From positions 1 to 54,197 of the forward strand of contig CAWGCA010000012.1 of assembly GCA_963820955.1 (NCBI GenBank): a stretch of 54,197 bases of DNA, given 5' to 3'. The translations under genes were made by a program, and so were the position numbers. The stretch comes from CAWGCA01 sp963820955. GTDB taxonomy: Bacteria > Pseudomonadota > Gammaproteobacteria > Chromatiales > Chromatiaceae. The number at the start of each line of letters is the position of its first letter. Within the stretch, counting starts at the first letter, position 1. Shown here piece by piece: positions 17,283 through 26,214 of the stretch. The notes below the pieces were generated by a model, which saw only the letters and a program-made list of their open reading frames with translations, was not told the origin of the DNA and ran no database searches.

Positions 17283-19310
17283 TCAGAACGTGTACTGCAA
17301 TTTGACCCGGTAGGTCCGATCGTTCTGCTCGAGTAGATCCTGCTCATGCTCCTCGGAGCCGGGGTGTCCGTAATTCTCGTCGAACAGGTTGTAGACGCCG
17401 GCCGAGAGGGTCAAGCCTGGGATCCAGCGCTGTTGGCTTAAGAGGGTGAGATTGGTCAGGTAGATAGCATCGCTTCTCTCTCCGGCGAGGGTCTTGCGCG
17501 GGCTCTCGTACTGCCACTCCAGACCCGCGCCGAGTTCGTCCCCGATCAGCGGGGCGATCAGATTGAACTTGACCATGTGGCTGGGGTAGTTAGACAGCCG
17601 GCTGCCGTCGGAGTCGTTTTCGGCGGTTTGGTAGGCGTAGCTGAGGGCTCCCTGCCAGCCGGTCTCCCAGTTTCCCTGCAGTTCCAGCTCGACGCCTTTG
17701 ACTTTGGCGTCGCCCTGATTCTTTAATACCAGCAGGCCGTCCGCGGGATCGGTGTCCAGCACAATCAGGTCATCTATGCTGTTGTGATAAATCGATGCGA
17801 TACCGCGCAGCCCCGGGATCAACTGTTGTTCGAGTATCAGCTCATAGGTCCGGATCTCCTCGGGATCCAGATCACCCGCCGCCTTCTGGGTTTCACCGTC
17901 GTCGTCGTAATAGAGTTCATAGGCACTGGGAGCCCGAAAGGCCGTACCATAAATCGCCTTCAGGGTGGTCCGCTGCCAGGGCGACCAGATCAGGGCGAGG
18001 CGGGGGTTGGTGGTGCCGCCGAAGGTGTCAAAATAATCGTGGCGAATACCGGCGGAGAGGATCAAATTCTCCTTCAACCGGAACTCGTCCTGCAGGTAAA
18101 GGGCCCAAGTGTAGTCGTCGGTGTCGGCGTCCAGGTAGGTGCCGTCGCGGTCATAATTCTCCTGTTTCTGGGTTAGGCTGTCTCGGTATTCCCCGCCCAC
18201 TGTAATTCGATGCCGCTCGAACAGCTCCTGAACCAGTTGGAGCTCCGTACCCCACCACTCACCTTTGGCCTCGTCCTTGTTGATAACGCGATCCAGCGGA
18301 TTCCCGGGTGCAGCGTAATCGTAAGGGTATTCCGCATAGTAGTCGTACCAGTCGTAGAAGAGCCGGCTTATCAACTCACCACCGTGGTCGAGCAGCTTCT
18401 GATACTTCAAATCCACGTAGGCGCGCTTGTCCCGGGTGTGGTTGTCCGGGTCGTTGAAAATCGTGCCGTATGCAGCCGTCGGGATGTACTTGTCCCGGTT
18501 GACGTAAGCGCCCTGCAGGATGAAATCACCGAAGGAGACCTTGCCGAACAGCTGCTCGAACGGCTCGTCGTCATTTTTTTCATAGACGCCGTTATTGGTG
18601 GCAGGATCGTCGAACTCAGGAGAGTAGACCCGGTCGTTGCCGTCGCTGTCGTGATAGGTGCCCGAGACGAGCAGCTCCACACCATTATCCAGGCGCTTGC
18701 CGTAACTCAGGCGCCCCTGGTAGGTATCGTTGCTGCCGACGGAGCCGGCAATCTGCGCTCCTCCCAGATCACGCCCCTTCTTGGTAATCACATTGACCAC
18801 GGCAAAAAAGGCGTTATTACCATAGAGCGAAGAGCCGGGTCCGCGCACCACCTCCACCCGGTCGATCAGATCCACATCGAGGATGAACAGTCCGTCGATA
18901 TCCATGCTGTCGGAAATGTTTTCGTTCATCCGGTGGCCGTCCAACAGCAGCAGGACCCGGGAGTTGTAGTCGCCGGGAATGCCGAATCCGCGCACCCCAA
19001 GGCGCATGTAGTTGCGATCGTTGTTGATATAGAAGCCGGGCAGACTCTGCATGATCTCCGACAGGTCACGGTAGCCGTAACGGCGTATCTCGTCGCTGGT
19101 GACGATACTGACCCGGGCCGGCGCCTCAGTCACCTTCTGTTCGAATTTGGAGGCGGTGAAGACCGAGGGGATCTCCCCAAACAACAATTCATCGTCAGAA
19201 AAAGCCGCCTCATCGGAGGCTTCCACGCCACCGGCCAGGGAAGCGGCCAGCAGCAGCCCCAGTAACATCCTCAGAAAGATCGGATACCTATGACATGCTA
19301 TCGTGTTCAT
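17283..19310 (-). CDS. TonB-dependent outer-membrane receptor
   Basis: 675 residues with a signal peptide (FLRMLLGLLLAASLAGGVEA). The plug domain runs from SVFTASKFEQKVTEAPARVSIVTSDEI through LPGFYINNDRN, RGFGIPGDYNSRVLLLLDGHR and RVEVVRGPGSSLYG to AVVNVITKKG. A 22-strand-type barrel follows, ending in the outer-membrane terminal Phe (YRVKLQYTF). The substrate is unknown; the sequence class resembles siderophore/cobalamin-type or colicin-I-like receptors. It is the first gene of an operon leading to a binding protein, hybrid kinase, c-di-GMP enzyme and HDOD protein. The receptor may therefore feed a sensed ligand into signalling. Confidence 0.93.
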   Translation of the reverse strand: MNTIACHRYPIFLRMLLGLLLAASLAGGVEASDEAAFSDDELLFGEIPSVFTASKFEQKVTEAPARVSIVTSDEIRRYGYRDLSEIMQSLPGFYINNDRNYMRLGVRGFGIPGDYNSRVLLLLDGHRMNENISDSMDIDGLFILDVDLIDRVEVVRGPGSSLYGNNAFFAVVNVITKKGRDLGGAQIAGSVGSNDTYQGRLSYGKRLDNGVELLVSGTYHDSDGNDRVYSPEFDDPATNNGVYEKNDDEPFEQLFGKVSFGDFILQGAYVNRDKYIPTAAYGTIFNDPDNHTRDKRAYVDLKYQKLLDHGGELISRLFYDWYDYYAEYPYDYAAPGNPLDRVINKDEAKGEWWGTELQLVQELFERHRITVGGEYRDSLTQKQENYDRDGTYLDADTDDYTWALYLQDEFRLKENLILSAGIRHDYFDTFGGTTNPRLALIWSPWQRTTLKAIYGTAFRAPSAYELYYDDDGETQKAAGDLDPEEIRTYELILEQQLIPGLRGIASIYHNSIDDLIVLDTDPADGLLVLKNQGDAKVKGVELELQGNWETGWQGALSYAYQTAENDSDGSRLSNYPSHMVKFNLIAPLIGDELGAGLEWQYESPRKTLAGERSDAIYLTNLTLLSQQRWIPGLTLSAGVYNLFDENYGHPGSEEHEQDLLEQNDRTYRVKLQYTF

Positions 19311-19710
19311 TACACGCTACCCGCAGTTTGAATTAGACAGGGGAGTTGCGATACAAAGGAACAACCGCCGACCAGATCCTCTCTATAGGCTCGCTAGGAG
19401 ACTTGGCGGCACCCGAAAGAGATTCTTTATAGGATATGGAGACAGGGAACGATGGAAAACGACCATCGAAAGCGGTGAAAGGGGGGGAGCAGCGAATCAG
19501 CTATGGTGTGAATTGCACCGGGCAGGGGCAGATCTAGGTTTGAGAAAGTCAGTTGACTATCTTTGTTTCAGCCAAAATCGGATGAGTCCTTAGCACAGAG
19601 AAATCAGAGAAAGGCCGAAAAGGGAATAATACGTTCTAACTAGCGCTTACTCTCTGCGCCCTCTTTGATTTTTTGTGTTTGTTTCTATTTGCTGAAGCCG
19701 CCGAACTGCC
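19311..19710. other. 400-nt non-coding spacer between ccmI and the TonB receptor gene
   Basis: No gene seen. It holds a hairpin (19450-19455 cgatgg pairing with 19463-19468 ccatcg) in what would be the receptor leader, and a G7 run at 19481-19487. I compared it with cobalamin, TPP and c-di-GMP-I riboswitch cores by eye and found no match. Part of the end near 19655-19680 (ctctgcgccctctttg) resembles low-complexity dispersed spacer DNA. Confidence 0.5.
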
Positions 19711-21006
19711 TCAAGGGACGGGCGAGTCAATCACGATCTCCACCAGACCGGCGCTCTGTACCGGCACCGGGGAGACCTCCCCCCTCAGGTCACCGCTCTG
19801 GGCAATGGCCCCGCCGGAGCGGGAGACCCGGGCGCCCACCACCACCTGATCAAAGTTGGACAATTTCATGGCCGGCATCATGGCGCCGGCATCGTCCAGG
19901 GTCAGTTCCAGGGGCAGGTCCCGAACTTGATGGCGGGCGGCGGCCAGGGGCATCTTGGGTCCCTGCAACGCCCGGGCATAGACGAACAGACTCTCTTCCG
20001 GTTTCACCTGGCTCTGCAGTTCAGGGGCCAGGCTGATCCGGACACGGATCGCTGCTCCTGCCGCGGCTTTGGTTTCGGAATTTTCCTCTACAGCGGTCGT
20101 CGCCGTTTCGGTTTGCGGCGTTTTCGCCACGGAAACGGTGGCCGGCGCTCCTCCCTTCTGACGGGCCGCGGCGATCATGCTGTTGATCTCCTGCTCGGAT
20201 TTGACATCGTCTCCAAGGAGCGGCTTCAGGCGCTCCCAATAAGCCACCGCCTGGGTATAGTTCCCCTGCTGCTCCTCCGCCATACCCGCCAGCCAGAGCC
20301 CCTTGGCATTGTTCGGCTCAAGCTCGATTGCCCTGCGGATCAACTCCGTCGGTTTTCCCCTCATCACCCCGCCCTGGGCCATGGAAAGGGCATCCGCCCA
20401 GGAGAGCAGCACCGCGGGCTGATCCCCAACCAGTTTGTGCAGGTTTTCGAAGGTGCGGGCCGCCTTGGGAAAATCGCGCAACTGCATCAGCGAGCGGCCG
20501 AGCAAATACCAGCCTTCGGTATCCTGAGGATTCTTCTGGAGGCGCTGGATCAGCTTCTCCACCAGCTCATTCATCGGCGGCATCTGGCCCTGCCCGCCGC
20601 CGCTGGTGTGGGCGATGGACGGACCCGGGGTCGGCAGCTGCACTAGCCCGGGTGATCCCAGGTGAAAGTAGAGTGACAGGCTCAAGGCCGGCACCAGCAA
20701 CACCAGCAGGGCCATGGCCAATCGGCCGGGTCCCTTGGAACTGGCAACCGGGGCCGCTTCGGACCGCCCGTCTATATCCAGCAGCAGCGCCTGCTCCAGT
20801 TCCAGCTTTGCCTGTTCGAACTGAGTCTCGCTCAGGGCACCGCTCGCCCGCTCTTTGTTCAGTTCGTCCAGGCGCTCCCGAGCGATCACCATGTTCTGCT
20901 GATCGCGGTCCAGTGAGTTGATCTGACGTTTGCGCAGCAGGGAAGGGGCAAGCATCACCAGGGCGACCAGTATCATGGCCGCCGATAGGGTCCAGAAAAT
21001 TATCAT
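19711..21006 (-). CDS. ccmI: Cytochrome c biogenesis protein CcmI
   Basis: CcmI presents apocytochrome c to the heme ligation complex. 431 residues: two N-terminal membrane segments (IIFWTLSAAMILVALVMLAPSLL and LAMALLVLLVPALSLSLYF), the cytoplasmic loop RQINSLDRDQQNMVIARERLDEL, then TPR-like repeats (GWYLLGRSLMQLRDFPKAARTF) and a C-terminal beta-rich domain. It is the last gene of the ccm operon and overlaps ccmH by 4 nt. Confidence 0.93.
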   Translation of the reverse strand: MIIFWTLSAAMILVALVMLAPSLLRKRQINSLDRDQQNMVIARERLDELNKERASGALSETQFEQAKLELEQALLLDIDGRSEAAPVASSKGPGRLAMALLVLLVPALSLSLYFHLGSPGLVQLPTPGPSIAHTSGGGQGQMPPMNELVEKLIQRLQKNPQDTEGWYLLGRSLMQLRDFPKAARTFENLHKLVGDQPAVLLSWADALSMAQGGVMRGKPTELIRRAIELEPNNAKGLWLAGMAEEQQGNYTQAVAYWERLKPLLGDDVKSEQEINSMIAAARQKGGAPATVSVAKTPQTETATTAVEENSETKAAAGAAIRVRISLAPELQSQVKPEESLFVYARALQGPKMPLAAARHQVRDLPLELTLDDAGAMMPAMKLSNFDQVVVGARVSRSGGAIAQSGDLRGEVSPVPVQSAGLVEIVIDSPVP

Positions 21007-21461
21007 GTCTGCTTATCGTTCAGGAAGCGGCGGGCGCGCTCCTGCTCTTGTTCGGTCAATTGAGGAGTTTGGGCACGTCCGCGGCGGCGGACGAAGAGAA
21101 ACAGTACCAGCACACCCACCCCGAGAATCAGGAAGGGTCCGACCCAGAGCATTGCCGTTGAGTTCTTGAACGGCGGCCGGTACATGACAAAATCCCCGTA
21201 TCGCTCCACCATGAAGGCAACAATCTGTTCGTTGGACTCACCGCGCTGGACCATTTCATAGGTCAAGCGCCGCATATCCTGGGCCAGTTCAGCGTTGGAA
21301 TCGGCAAGATTCTGATTTTGACAGACCAGGCAACGCAGTTCCGCGACCAACTGCTTGTAACGCGCCTCCAGCTTCGGATCATCAAAAGGGTAAGCATCCA
21401 CCTTTGCGTGAACCGCCAGTGGCAGCGCCAAAAACAGAACAATCAGACACAGACGCCTCAT
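21003..21461 (-). CDS. ccmH: Cytochrome c biogenesis protein CcmH (CcmL)
   Basis: Thiol reductant of apocytochrome c in system I. 152 residues with a signal peptide (LCLIVLFLALPLAVHAK), the active-site motif LRCLVCQNQNLADSNAELA, a YGDFVMYRPPFK segment and a C-terminal membrane anchor (MLWVGPFLILGVGVLVLFLF). It is the short CcmH type without a fused TPR part; the TPR part is ccmI. Confidence 0.95.
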   Translation of the reverse strand: MRRLCLIVLFLALPLAVHAKVDAYPFDDPKLEARYKQLVAELRCLVCQNQNLADSNAELAQDMRRLTYEMVQRGESNEQIVAFMVERYGDFVMYRPPFKNSTAMLWVGPFLILGVGVLVLFLFVRRRGRAQTPQLTEQEQERARRFLNDKQT

Positions 21462-21991
21462 CAGCCCTTCTCCAGCTCGTCGATCAATGGTCTGAACTCA
21501 TCACGCCAGACTTTCTGCGTCATTGCCCCCTTGTGCTTCTTGCGAATAACACCCTGGCGGTCGATCAGAAAGGTCTCCGGGGCGCCGTAGACGCCCAGGT
21601 CCATGATCGCCTTACTCTCCGGGTCGACCCCGACGGCAAGGAATGGGTTACCCTTCTGACGCAGAAAGCGCTTTGCCTCTTCATCGTCATCGCGCCAGTC
21701 GATGCCGACGATCGGAAACTGCTCCTGTTTCGCCAGGTAGAGCAGAAAATCGTGCTCACGCCAGCACTCCGGGCACCAGGTACCCCAGACGTTGAGCAGC
21801 CAGACCTTCCCCTTCATGGCGGAGGATTCCACCGTTTTGGTCGGGTCGAACAGATCCGGAAGGGAAAATTCCGATGCCTTTTTGTCGATAAGCACCGATG
21901 GCACGTCCCGCGGATCCTTGGTCAACCCGATTGCGAGAAATACTACCAGGATAAGGAATATACCCAGCGGGATCAGATAACGCGCCTTCAT
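21461..21991 (-). CDS. ccmG: Thiol:disulfide interchange protein CcmG/DsbE
   Basis: Membrane-anchored periplasmic thioredoxin-like protein that reduces CcmH/apocytochrome thiols. 176 residues: N-terminal anchor (YLIPLGIFLILVVFLAIGL), thioredoxin fold with the active site WGTWCPECW, and the downstream VYGAPETFLID segment with the cis-Pro region. It overlaps ccmF by 4 nt and abuts ccmH. Confidence 0.95.
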   Translation of the reverse strand: MKARYLIPLGIFLILVVFLAIGLTKDPRDVPSVLIDKKASEFSLPDLFDPTKTVESSAMKGKVWLLNVWGTWCPECWREHDFLLYLAKQEQFPIVGIDWRDDDEEAKRFLRQKGNPFLAVGVDPESKAIMDLGVYGAPETFLIDRQGVIRKKHKGAMTQKVWRDEFRPLIDELEKG

Positions 21992-23967
21992 ACGGCCCTC
22001 GCTGTGGTCTCATCAGCCGCAATCGTCCTGGCCTTGCGGGCGAGCTGAAAATAACGCCGGTCGCTGGCCGCCAGAAGGCCGCCCAGGGCCATGAACAGAC
22101 CCCCAAGCCAGATCCAGCGGACAAAGGGCTTGTGATAGATGCGGACACTCCAGGCACCCTGATCGCCCAGCGGCTCGCCCAGGGCAACGAACAGGTCACG
22201 GGTCAGTCCGTCGTCGATTCCCGCCTCGGTCATGGGCATGCCGCTGCGGTAGTTACGCTTTTCCGGGTAGAGCATGGCAACGGGGGCACCGTTTCGACTT
22301 ATCTCTACCTCGCCCCGGGAGGCCTGGAAATTCGGACCACTGATACTCTCCACACCCCGAAACAGGAAGTCGTACCCCCCCAGGCTATAGCTCTCACCCC
22401 GCTCCAGACGGAGGTCCTTTTCGGTGCTGTAAATAGAAGTCAGGGCAATCCCGACCACAAAAATCGCGATTCCCAGGTGCGCCGTCATCATGCCCCAACC
22501 GCCTCTCGGCAGGGTAACCAAGGTCCGCCACAATCCGCGTCCACCGCCGGCCCGATCCAGCAACCAGGTGAGGGTGGTGAGGGTGACCCAGATCGCCAGG
22601 GTCAAACCCAGGACCGCGCCCCAGCTGAAGTGGGGGGCGAGCAGCGTCGGCAGGGCAAAACCAAGAACCAGACTGATGATCAGCGGCAGGCGCACCTTGC
22701 GGAAAAGCTCAGCCGGGTTGTCCTGCTTCCAGCGCAGCAGCGGCCCCAGTCCAACCACGATTGCCAGAGGCACGGTGAGGGGGATGAAGACGCTGTTGAA
22801 ATAGGGCGGACCCACAGATATCTTGCCGGCACCCAGGGCATCCAGTATCAGCGGGTAGAGGGTACCGAGCAGAATACTGGTGGCGGTTACAACCAGCACA
22901 ACGTTGTTGAACAGCAGCCCGGTCTCACGCGAGATCAGCTTGAAGCTGACGTTGCTGCGGATCTGGGAGGCTCGCCAGGAATACAGCAGCAGAGAGCCAC
23001 CAATGACCACGCCGAGAAAAATCAAGATAAAGACGCCCCGCGCCGGATCGGTGGCGAAGGCATGGACCGAGGTAAGCACCCCGGAGCGGACCAGGAAGGT
23101 GCCGAGCAGACTGAGCGAGAAGGCGAAGATGGCCAACAACACCGTCCACGCCTTGAAGGCCCCCCGCTTTTCGGTAACCGCCAGGGAGTGAAGCAGGGCG
23201 GTACCCACCAGCCAGGGCATGAAGGAGGCGTTCTCCACCGGGTCCCAGAACCACCAGCCGCCCCAGCCAAGTTCGTAATAGGCCCACCAGCTGCCGAGCG
23301 TGATACCCAGGGTCAAAAAGACCCAGGCGATATTGGTCCAGGGCCGCGACCAGCGGGCCCAGGCCGCGTCCAGCCGCCCGCCCAGCATGGCAGCAATGGC
23401 GAAGGCAAAGGCGACGGAGAAACCGACATAGCCCATGTAGAGCATCGGTGGATGTATGGCCAGCCCGGGGTCCTGCAGCAAGGGATTCAGATCCCGGCCT
23501 TCGAGCGGCGGACTGGGCAGCCGGTCAAAGGGGTTAGAGGTGAGCAGCATGAACAGCAGAAAACCGACACTCACCATCCCCATCACGCCTATTACCCGGG
23601 CCAGCATCACCTCCGGCACGCTGCGGCTGAACAGGGTGACCGCGCCGGTCCAGATCGCAAGGGTGAGCGCCCACAGCAGCAAAGAGCCCTCGTGGGCGCC
23701 CCAGACCCCGGAGATCAGATAGAGGGTGGGCAGGGCCGTATTGGAGTTGGAGGCGACATAGGTGACCGAGAAATCGTGTACCAGAAACGAATAGGTAAGA
23801 CAGCCGTAGGCGACCAGAACAAAAAGCAGTTGAGCCTGGGCCGCCGGCTTGGCCAGCGCCACCCAGGACTGAATACGCCAATGGGCCCCGATCACGGGAA
23901 GCGTGGCCTGGGTCAGCGCCATACAGAGCGCCAGAATCAATGCCAATTGCCCGAGTTCAGGGATCAT
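21988..23967 (-). CDS. ccmF: Heme lyase subunit CcmF
   Basis: Large inner-membrane protein of the cytochrome c heme ligation complex. 659 residues, about 15 membrane segments, and the heme-handling WWD signature GWGGWWFWDPVENASFMPWL near residue 235. Conserved HPPMLYMGYVGF and FLVRSGVLTSVHAFA blocks are present. It overlaps ccmE by 4 nt. Confidence 0.97.
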   Translation of the reverse strand: MIPELGQLALILALCMALTQATLPVIGAHWRIQSWVALAKPAAQAQLLFVLVAYGCLTYSFLVHDFSVTYVASNSNTALPTLYLISGVWGAHEGSLLLWALTLAIWTGAVTLFSRSVPEVMLARVIGVMGMVSVGFLLFMLLTSNPFDRLPSPPLEGRDLNPLLQDPGLAIHPPMLYMGYVGFSVAFAFAIAAMLGGRLDAAWARWSRPWTNIAWVFLTLGITLGSWWAYYELGWGGWWFWDPVENASFMPWLVGTALLHSLAVTEKRGAFKAWTVLLAIFAFSLSLLGTFLVRSGVLTSVHAFATDPARGVFILIFLGVVIGGSLLLYSWRASQIRSNVSFKLISRETGLLFNNVVLVVTATSILLGTLYPLILDALGAGKISVGPPYFNSVFIPLTVPLAIVVGLGPLLRWKQDNPAELFRKVRLPLIISLVLGFALPTLLAPHFSWGAVLGLTLAIWVTLTTLTWLLDRAGGGRGLWRTLVTLPRGGWGMMTAHLGIAIFVVGIALTSIYSTEKDLRLERGESYSLGGYDFLFRGVESISGPNFQASRGEVEISRNGAPVAMLYPEKRNYRSGMPMTEAGIDDGLTRDLFVALGEPLGDQGAWSVRIYHKPFVRWIWLGGLFMALGGLLAASDRRYFQLARKARTIAADETTARAV

Positions 23968-24413
23968 AGCTTCTGCGCCTTGGCGGTAACGCCCGCGTTA
24001 TGGGATTTTTCCAGGGCATCCGCCACCTCCGGTGGCATGTAGTTCTCGTCGTGCTTGGCCAGCACCTCATCCGCCACGAACACCCCGTCGCTCATCCGAC
24101 CCTGGGCAATAACCCCCTGCCCCTCCTGGAACAGATCGGGCAGGATGCCGGTATATTCGACGTTCACCTTGTTGGCATTGTCCGTAACAACGAAGCGAAC
24201 CGTCAGTTCCTGACCCCGCTGCAGGCTGCCACTCTCCACCAATCCGCCCAGCCGGAATACGTGGTCGCCAGGCGCCTTGTTTTCGGCCACCTCCGTGGGC
24301 GAAAAGAAGTAAGAGAGGTTATTGTCCAGGGCGTTGAGCACCAACCAGGATGCCAGCCCCAGGCCAACCAGCCCGACTAACAGAAAACCGAATCTTTTGT
24401 GTCTGGCTTTCAT
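23964..24413 (-). CDS. ccmE: Cytochrome c maturation heme chaperone CcmE
   Basis: Periplasmic heme chaperone that covalently binds heme and hands it to CcmF. 149 residues: N-terminal anchor (FLLVGLVGLGLASWLVLNAL), OB-fold core (FRLGGLVESGSL, VKFVVTD-like strands) and the heme-binding site LAKHDENYMPPEV with the HxxxY motif. Overlaps ccmD by 4 nt (ATGA). Confidence 0.96.
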   Translation of the reverse strand: MKARHKRFGFLLVGLVGLGLASWLVLNALDNNLSYFFSPTEVAENKAPGDHVFRLGGLVESGSLQRGQELTVRFVVTDNANKVNVEYTGILPDLFQEGQGVIAQGRMSDGVFVADEVLAKHDENYMPPEVADALEKSHNAGVTAKAQKL

Positions 24414-24583
24414 CTTTGCTCCTCAGTTTTCATTCGCACGATGCGCGCAATGCGCTGCAGGATGGCTCGTCTGCGGTGTCGAACCAGAATAGGCTCCACG
24501 ATCATCAGCAGGGCGGTGACGCCGAAAGAAGCCCACACGTACAGGCCGTAGCCCCCCATATGGAAAAACTCGCTAACTGTCAC
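24410..24583 (-). CDS. ccmD: Heme exporter protein CcmD
   Basis: Small single-pass protein needed to release holo-CcmE from the CcmAB C complex. The 57-residue frame starts with GTG at 24583 and reads VSEFFHMGGYGLYVWASFG at its N-terminus, a membrane segment (YVWASFGVTALLMIVEPIL) and a basic cytoplasmic tail (RHRRRAILQRIARI). The GTG overlaps the ccmC stop and its TGA overlaps the ccmE ATG, the expected coupling. The F-x-MGGYxxYVW motif is diagnostic. Confidence 0.95.
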   Translation of the reverse strand: MTVSEFFHMGGYGLYVWASFGVTALLMIVEPILVRHRRRAILQRIARIVRMKTEEQR

Positions 24584-25329
24584 CGTTTCACCTCCGCCAG
24601 CTCACTTACCCAGGTGGTATCCCGCTCCCGCTCCAGGATAATGGAACGCGCGCGGGCCAGGGCGGTGGCGATGGAGTAAGCCCAGAACCCCAGGGTCATA
24701 ATGAGCATGGTGATCAGCATGGTTTCGCCCATACTCGAGCCCTTGGTTACACTCACCGACGCCCCTTGATGCAGGGTGTTCCACCACTTGACCGAGTAAT
24801 GGATGATAGGGATGTTCACCACCCCTACCAGAACCAGGATCGCGCCTGCCCGATCGGCCCGACGCAGATCATCGATGGCACCCTGCAGGGCGATAAAACC
24901 TATATACAGGAACAACAGGATCAGCTCCGATGTCAGTCGCGCATCCCAGACCCACCAGGTCCCCCACATGGGCTTGCCCCAGAAAGCGCCGGTCCACAGG
25001 GCCAGAAAGGTGAACAGGGCACCGGTGGGCGCCAGCGCCCGGGTCATCATGGCGGAAAGCCGGGTATTGAATACCAGCCCTAAACCGGACCAGAAGGCCA
25101 TCACCAGGTAGATAAACATGGACATCCAGGCCGCTGGCACATGGACGAAGATGATGCGGTACCCCTCACCCTGCTTGTAGTCGGTGGGCGCGACGAAGAA
25201 ACTCATATAGAGTCCCACCGCGATCAGCACCACCGCAATGGCCGCAGCCCAGGGAATAATCCGCCCGGCCATGGGATAGAAGGTGGCGGGCGATGAAAAT
25301 TTAAACCAGTTGATCAGCCTGGAGCTCAT
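24580..25329 (-). CDS. ccmC: Heme exporter membrane protein CcmC
   Basis: Attaches heme to CcmE at the periplasmic face. 249 residues with six membrane segments and the tryptophan-rich motif WGTWWVWDARLTSELIL. Also conserved: FVHVPAAWMS and SVKWWNTLHQGASV with a heme-ligand His. It is separated from ccmB by 210 nt, unlike the overlapping junctions of the rest of the operon. Confidence 0.96.
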   Translation of the reverse strand: MSSRLINWFKFSSPATFYPMAGRIIPWAAAIAVVLIAVGLYMSFFVAPTDYKQGEGYRIIFVHVPAAWMSMFIYLVMAFWSGLGLVFNTRLSAMMTRALAPTGALFTFLALWTGAFWGKPMWGTWWVWDARLTSELILLFLYIGFIALQGAIDDLRRADRAGAILVLVGVVNIPIIHYSVKWWNTLHQGASVSVTKGSSMGETMLITMLIMTLGFWAYSIATALARARSIILERERDTTWVSELAEVKR

Positions 25330-25539
25330 AAGATACCGTTACCGGGCCGCCTCACGACAGACCCATTACCTGACACAGAAACGAACGCAGGGTACACGGA
25401 GATTTTTTTTTAGCAAGCAAATCTTGCCCGCTTCTCGGCATACTTCGCATTTGATACCCTTCCGTCCCCTTGGTTCCCTGGAATTTCGCTGCAGTCGATG
25501 GGCCAAGGGCGGGAAAGACCCGCAAACTCCCGCAGGTCG
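25330..25539. other. 210-nt spacer inside the ccm operon (ccmB-ccmC)
   Basis: No gene is seen. It contains a T9 run (25405-25413) and GC-rich segments. ccmB and ccmC are normally adjacent or overlapping, so the spacer suggests an inserted or decayed element, or an extra promoter for ccmC onward. Confidence 0.4.
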
Positions 25540-26214
25540 CTATTCGGCCGAGATTCGCAGGGCAGCCGCCGTGGCCACGGGCGCCAGCACCAGCGACAGC
25601 AGCAGGATCGCTCCAAGCATGGAAAGGTGCCCCTGCTCGCCGAGACCGGAAACGTTCGCCTCCACTGCCCCGGCGCCAAAGATCAACACCGGGATACAAA
25701 GTGGCAGCACCAGCAGCGACACCAATACCCCACCGCCCCGCAGCCCCAATGTGAGTGCCGCACCGATGGCCCCGATAAGACTCAGGGCCGGGGTACCGAG
25801 CAGCAGGGAGAGAAGCAGCACCCCCAGGGCTTCCGTCGAAAGATCGTACTGCAGCCCCAGCAACGGCGCCATGAGGACCAGGGGAAGGCCCGTCACCAGC
25901 CAGTGAGCCGTCACCTTGCCCAGAACCAGCAGGGTAACAGGCTGGGGCGTCAGCAGCATCTGTTCCAGGGTCCCATCCTCAAAATCGACAGAAAAAAGCC
26001 GTTCCAGCGCCAGCATGGAGGCCAGCAGGGCTGCCACCCAGACCACCCCAGGCGCGATTAAACGCAGGGTGTTCATCTCCGGTCCAATGCCCAGCGGAAA
26101 CAGGCTCACCACGATGATAAAGAAGAAAAGTGTGGTGAAGACATCGGAACGGCGACGCACCGCCAGGGTCAAATCCCGCCTGACAATGGTCCGGAAGACT
26201 TCAAACATTTCCAT
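25540..26214 (-). CDS. ccmB: Heme exporter permease CcmB
   Basis: Membrane subunit of the CcmAB ABC complex, which uses ATP to release holo-CcmE. 224 residues, six membrane segments, with LRLIAPGVVWVAALLASMLALERLF and FEDGTLEQMLLTPQP as conserved CcmB blocks. Its start overlaps the ccmA stop by 14 nt. Confidence 0.95.
   Translation of the reverse strand: MEMFEVFRTIVRRDLTLAVRRRSDVFTTLFFFIIVVSLFPLGIGPEMNTLRLIAPGVVWVAALLASMLALERLFSVDFEDGTLEQMLLTPQPVTLLVLGKVTAHWLVTGLPLVLMAPLLGLQYDLSTEALGVLLLSLLLGTPALSLIGAIGAALTLGLRGGGVLVSLLVLPLCIPVLIFGAGAVEANVSGLGEQGHLSMLGAILLLSLVLAPVATAAALRISAE

Noticed and set aside
19311..19500. Possible cobalamin or other riboswitch in the TonB receptor leader
   Set aside because: No B12-box or other aptamer core could be matched by eye; only one simple hairpin is present.
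22132..24042. 636-codon open frame opposite ccmF
   Set aside because: Antisense shadow with Gln/Gly/Arg-rich low-complexity composition caused by the ccmF codons.
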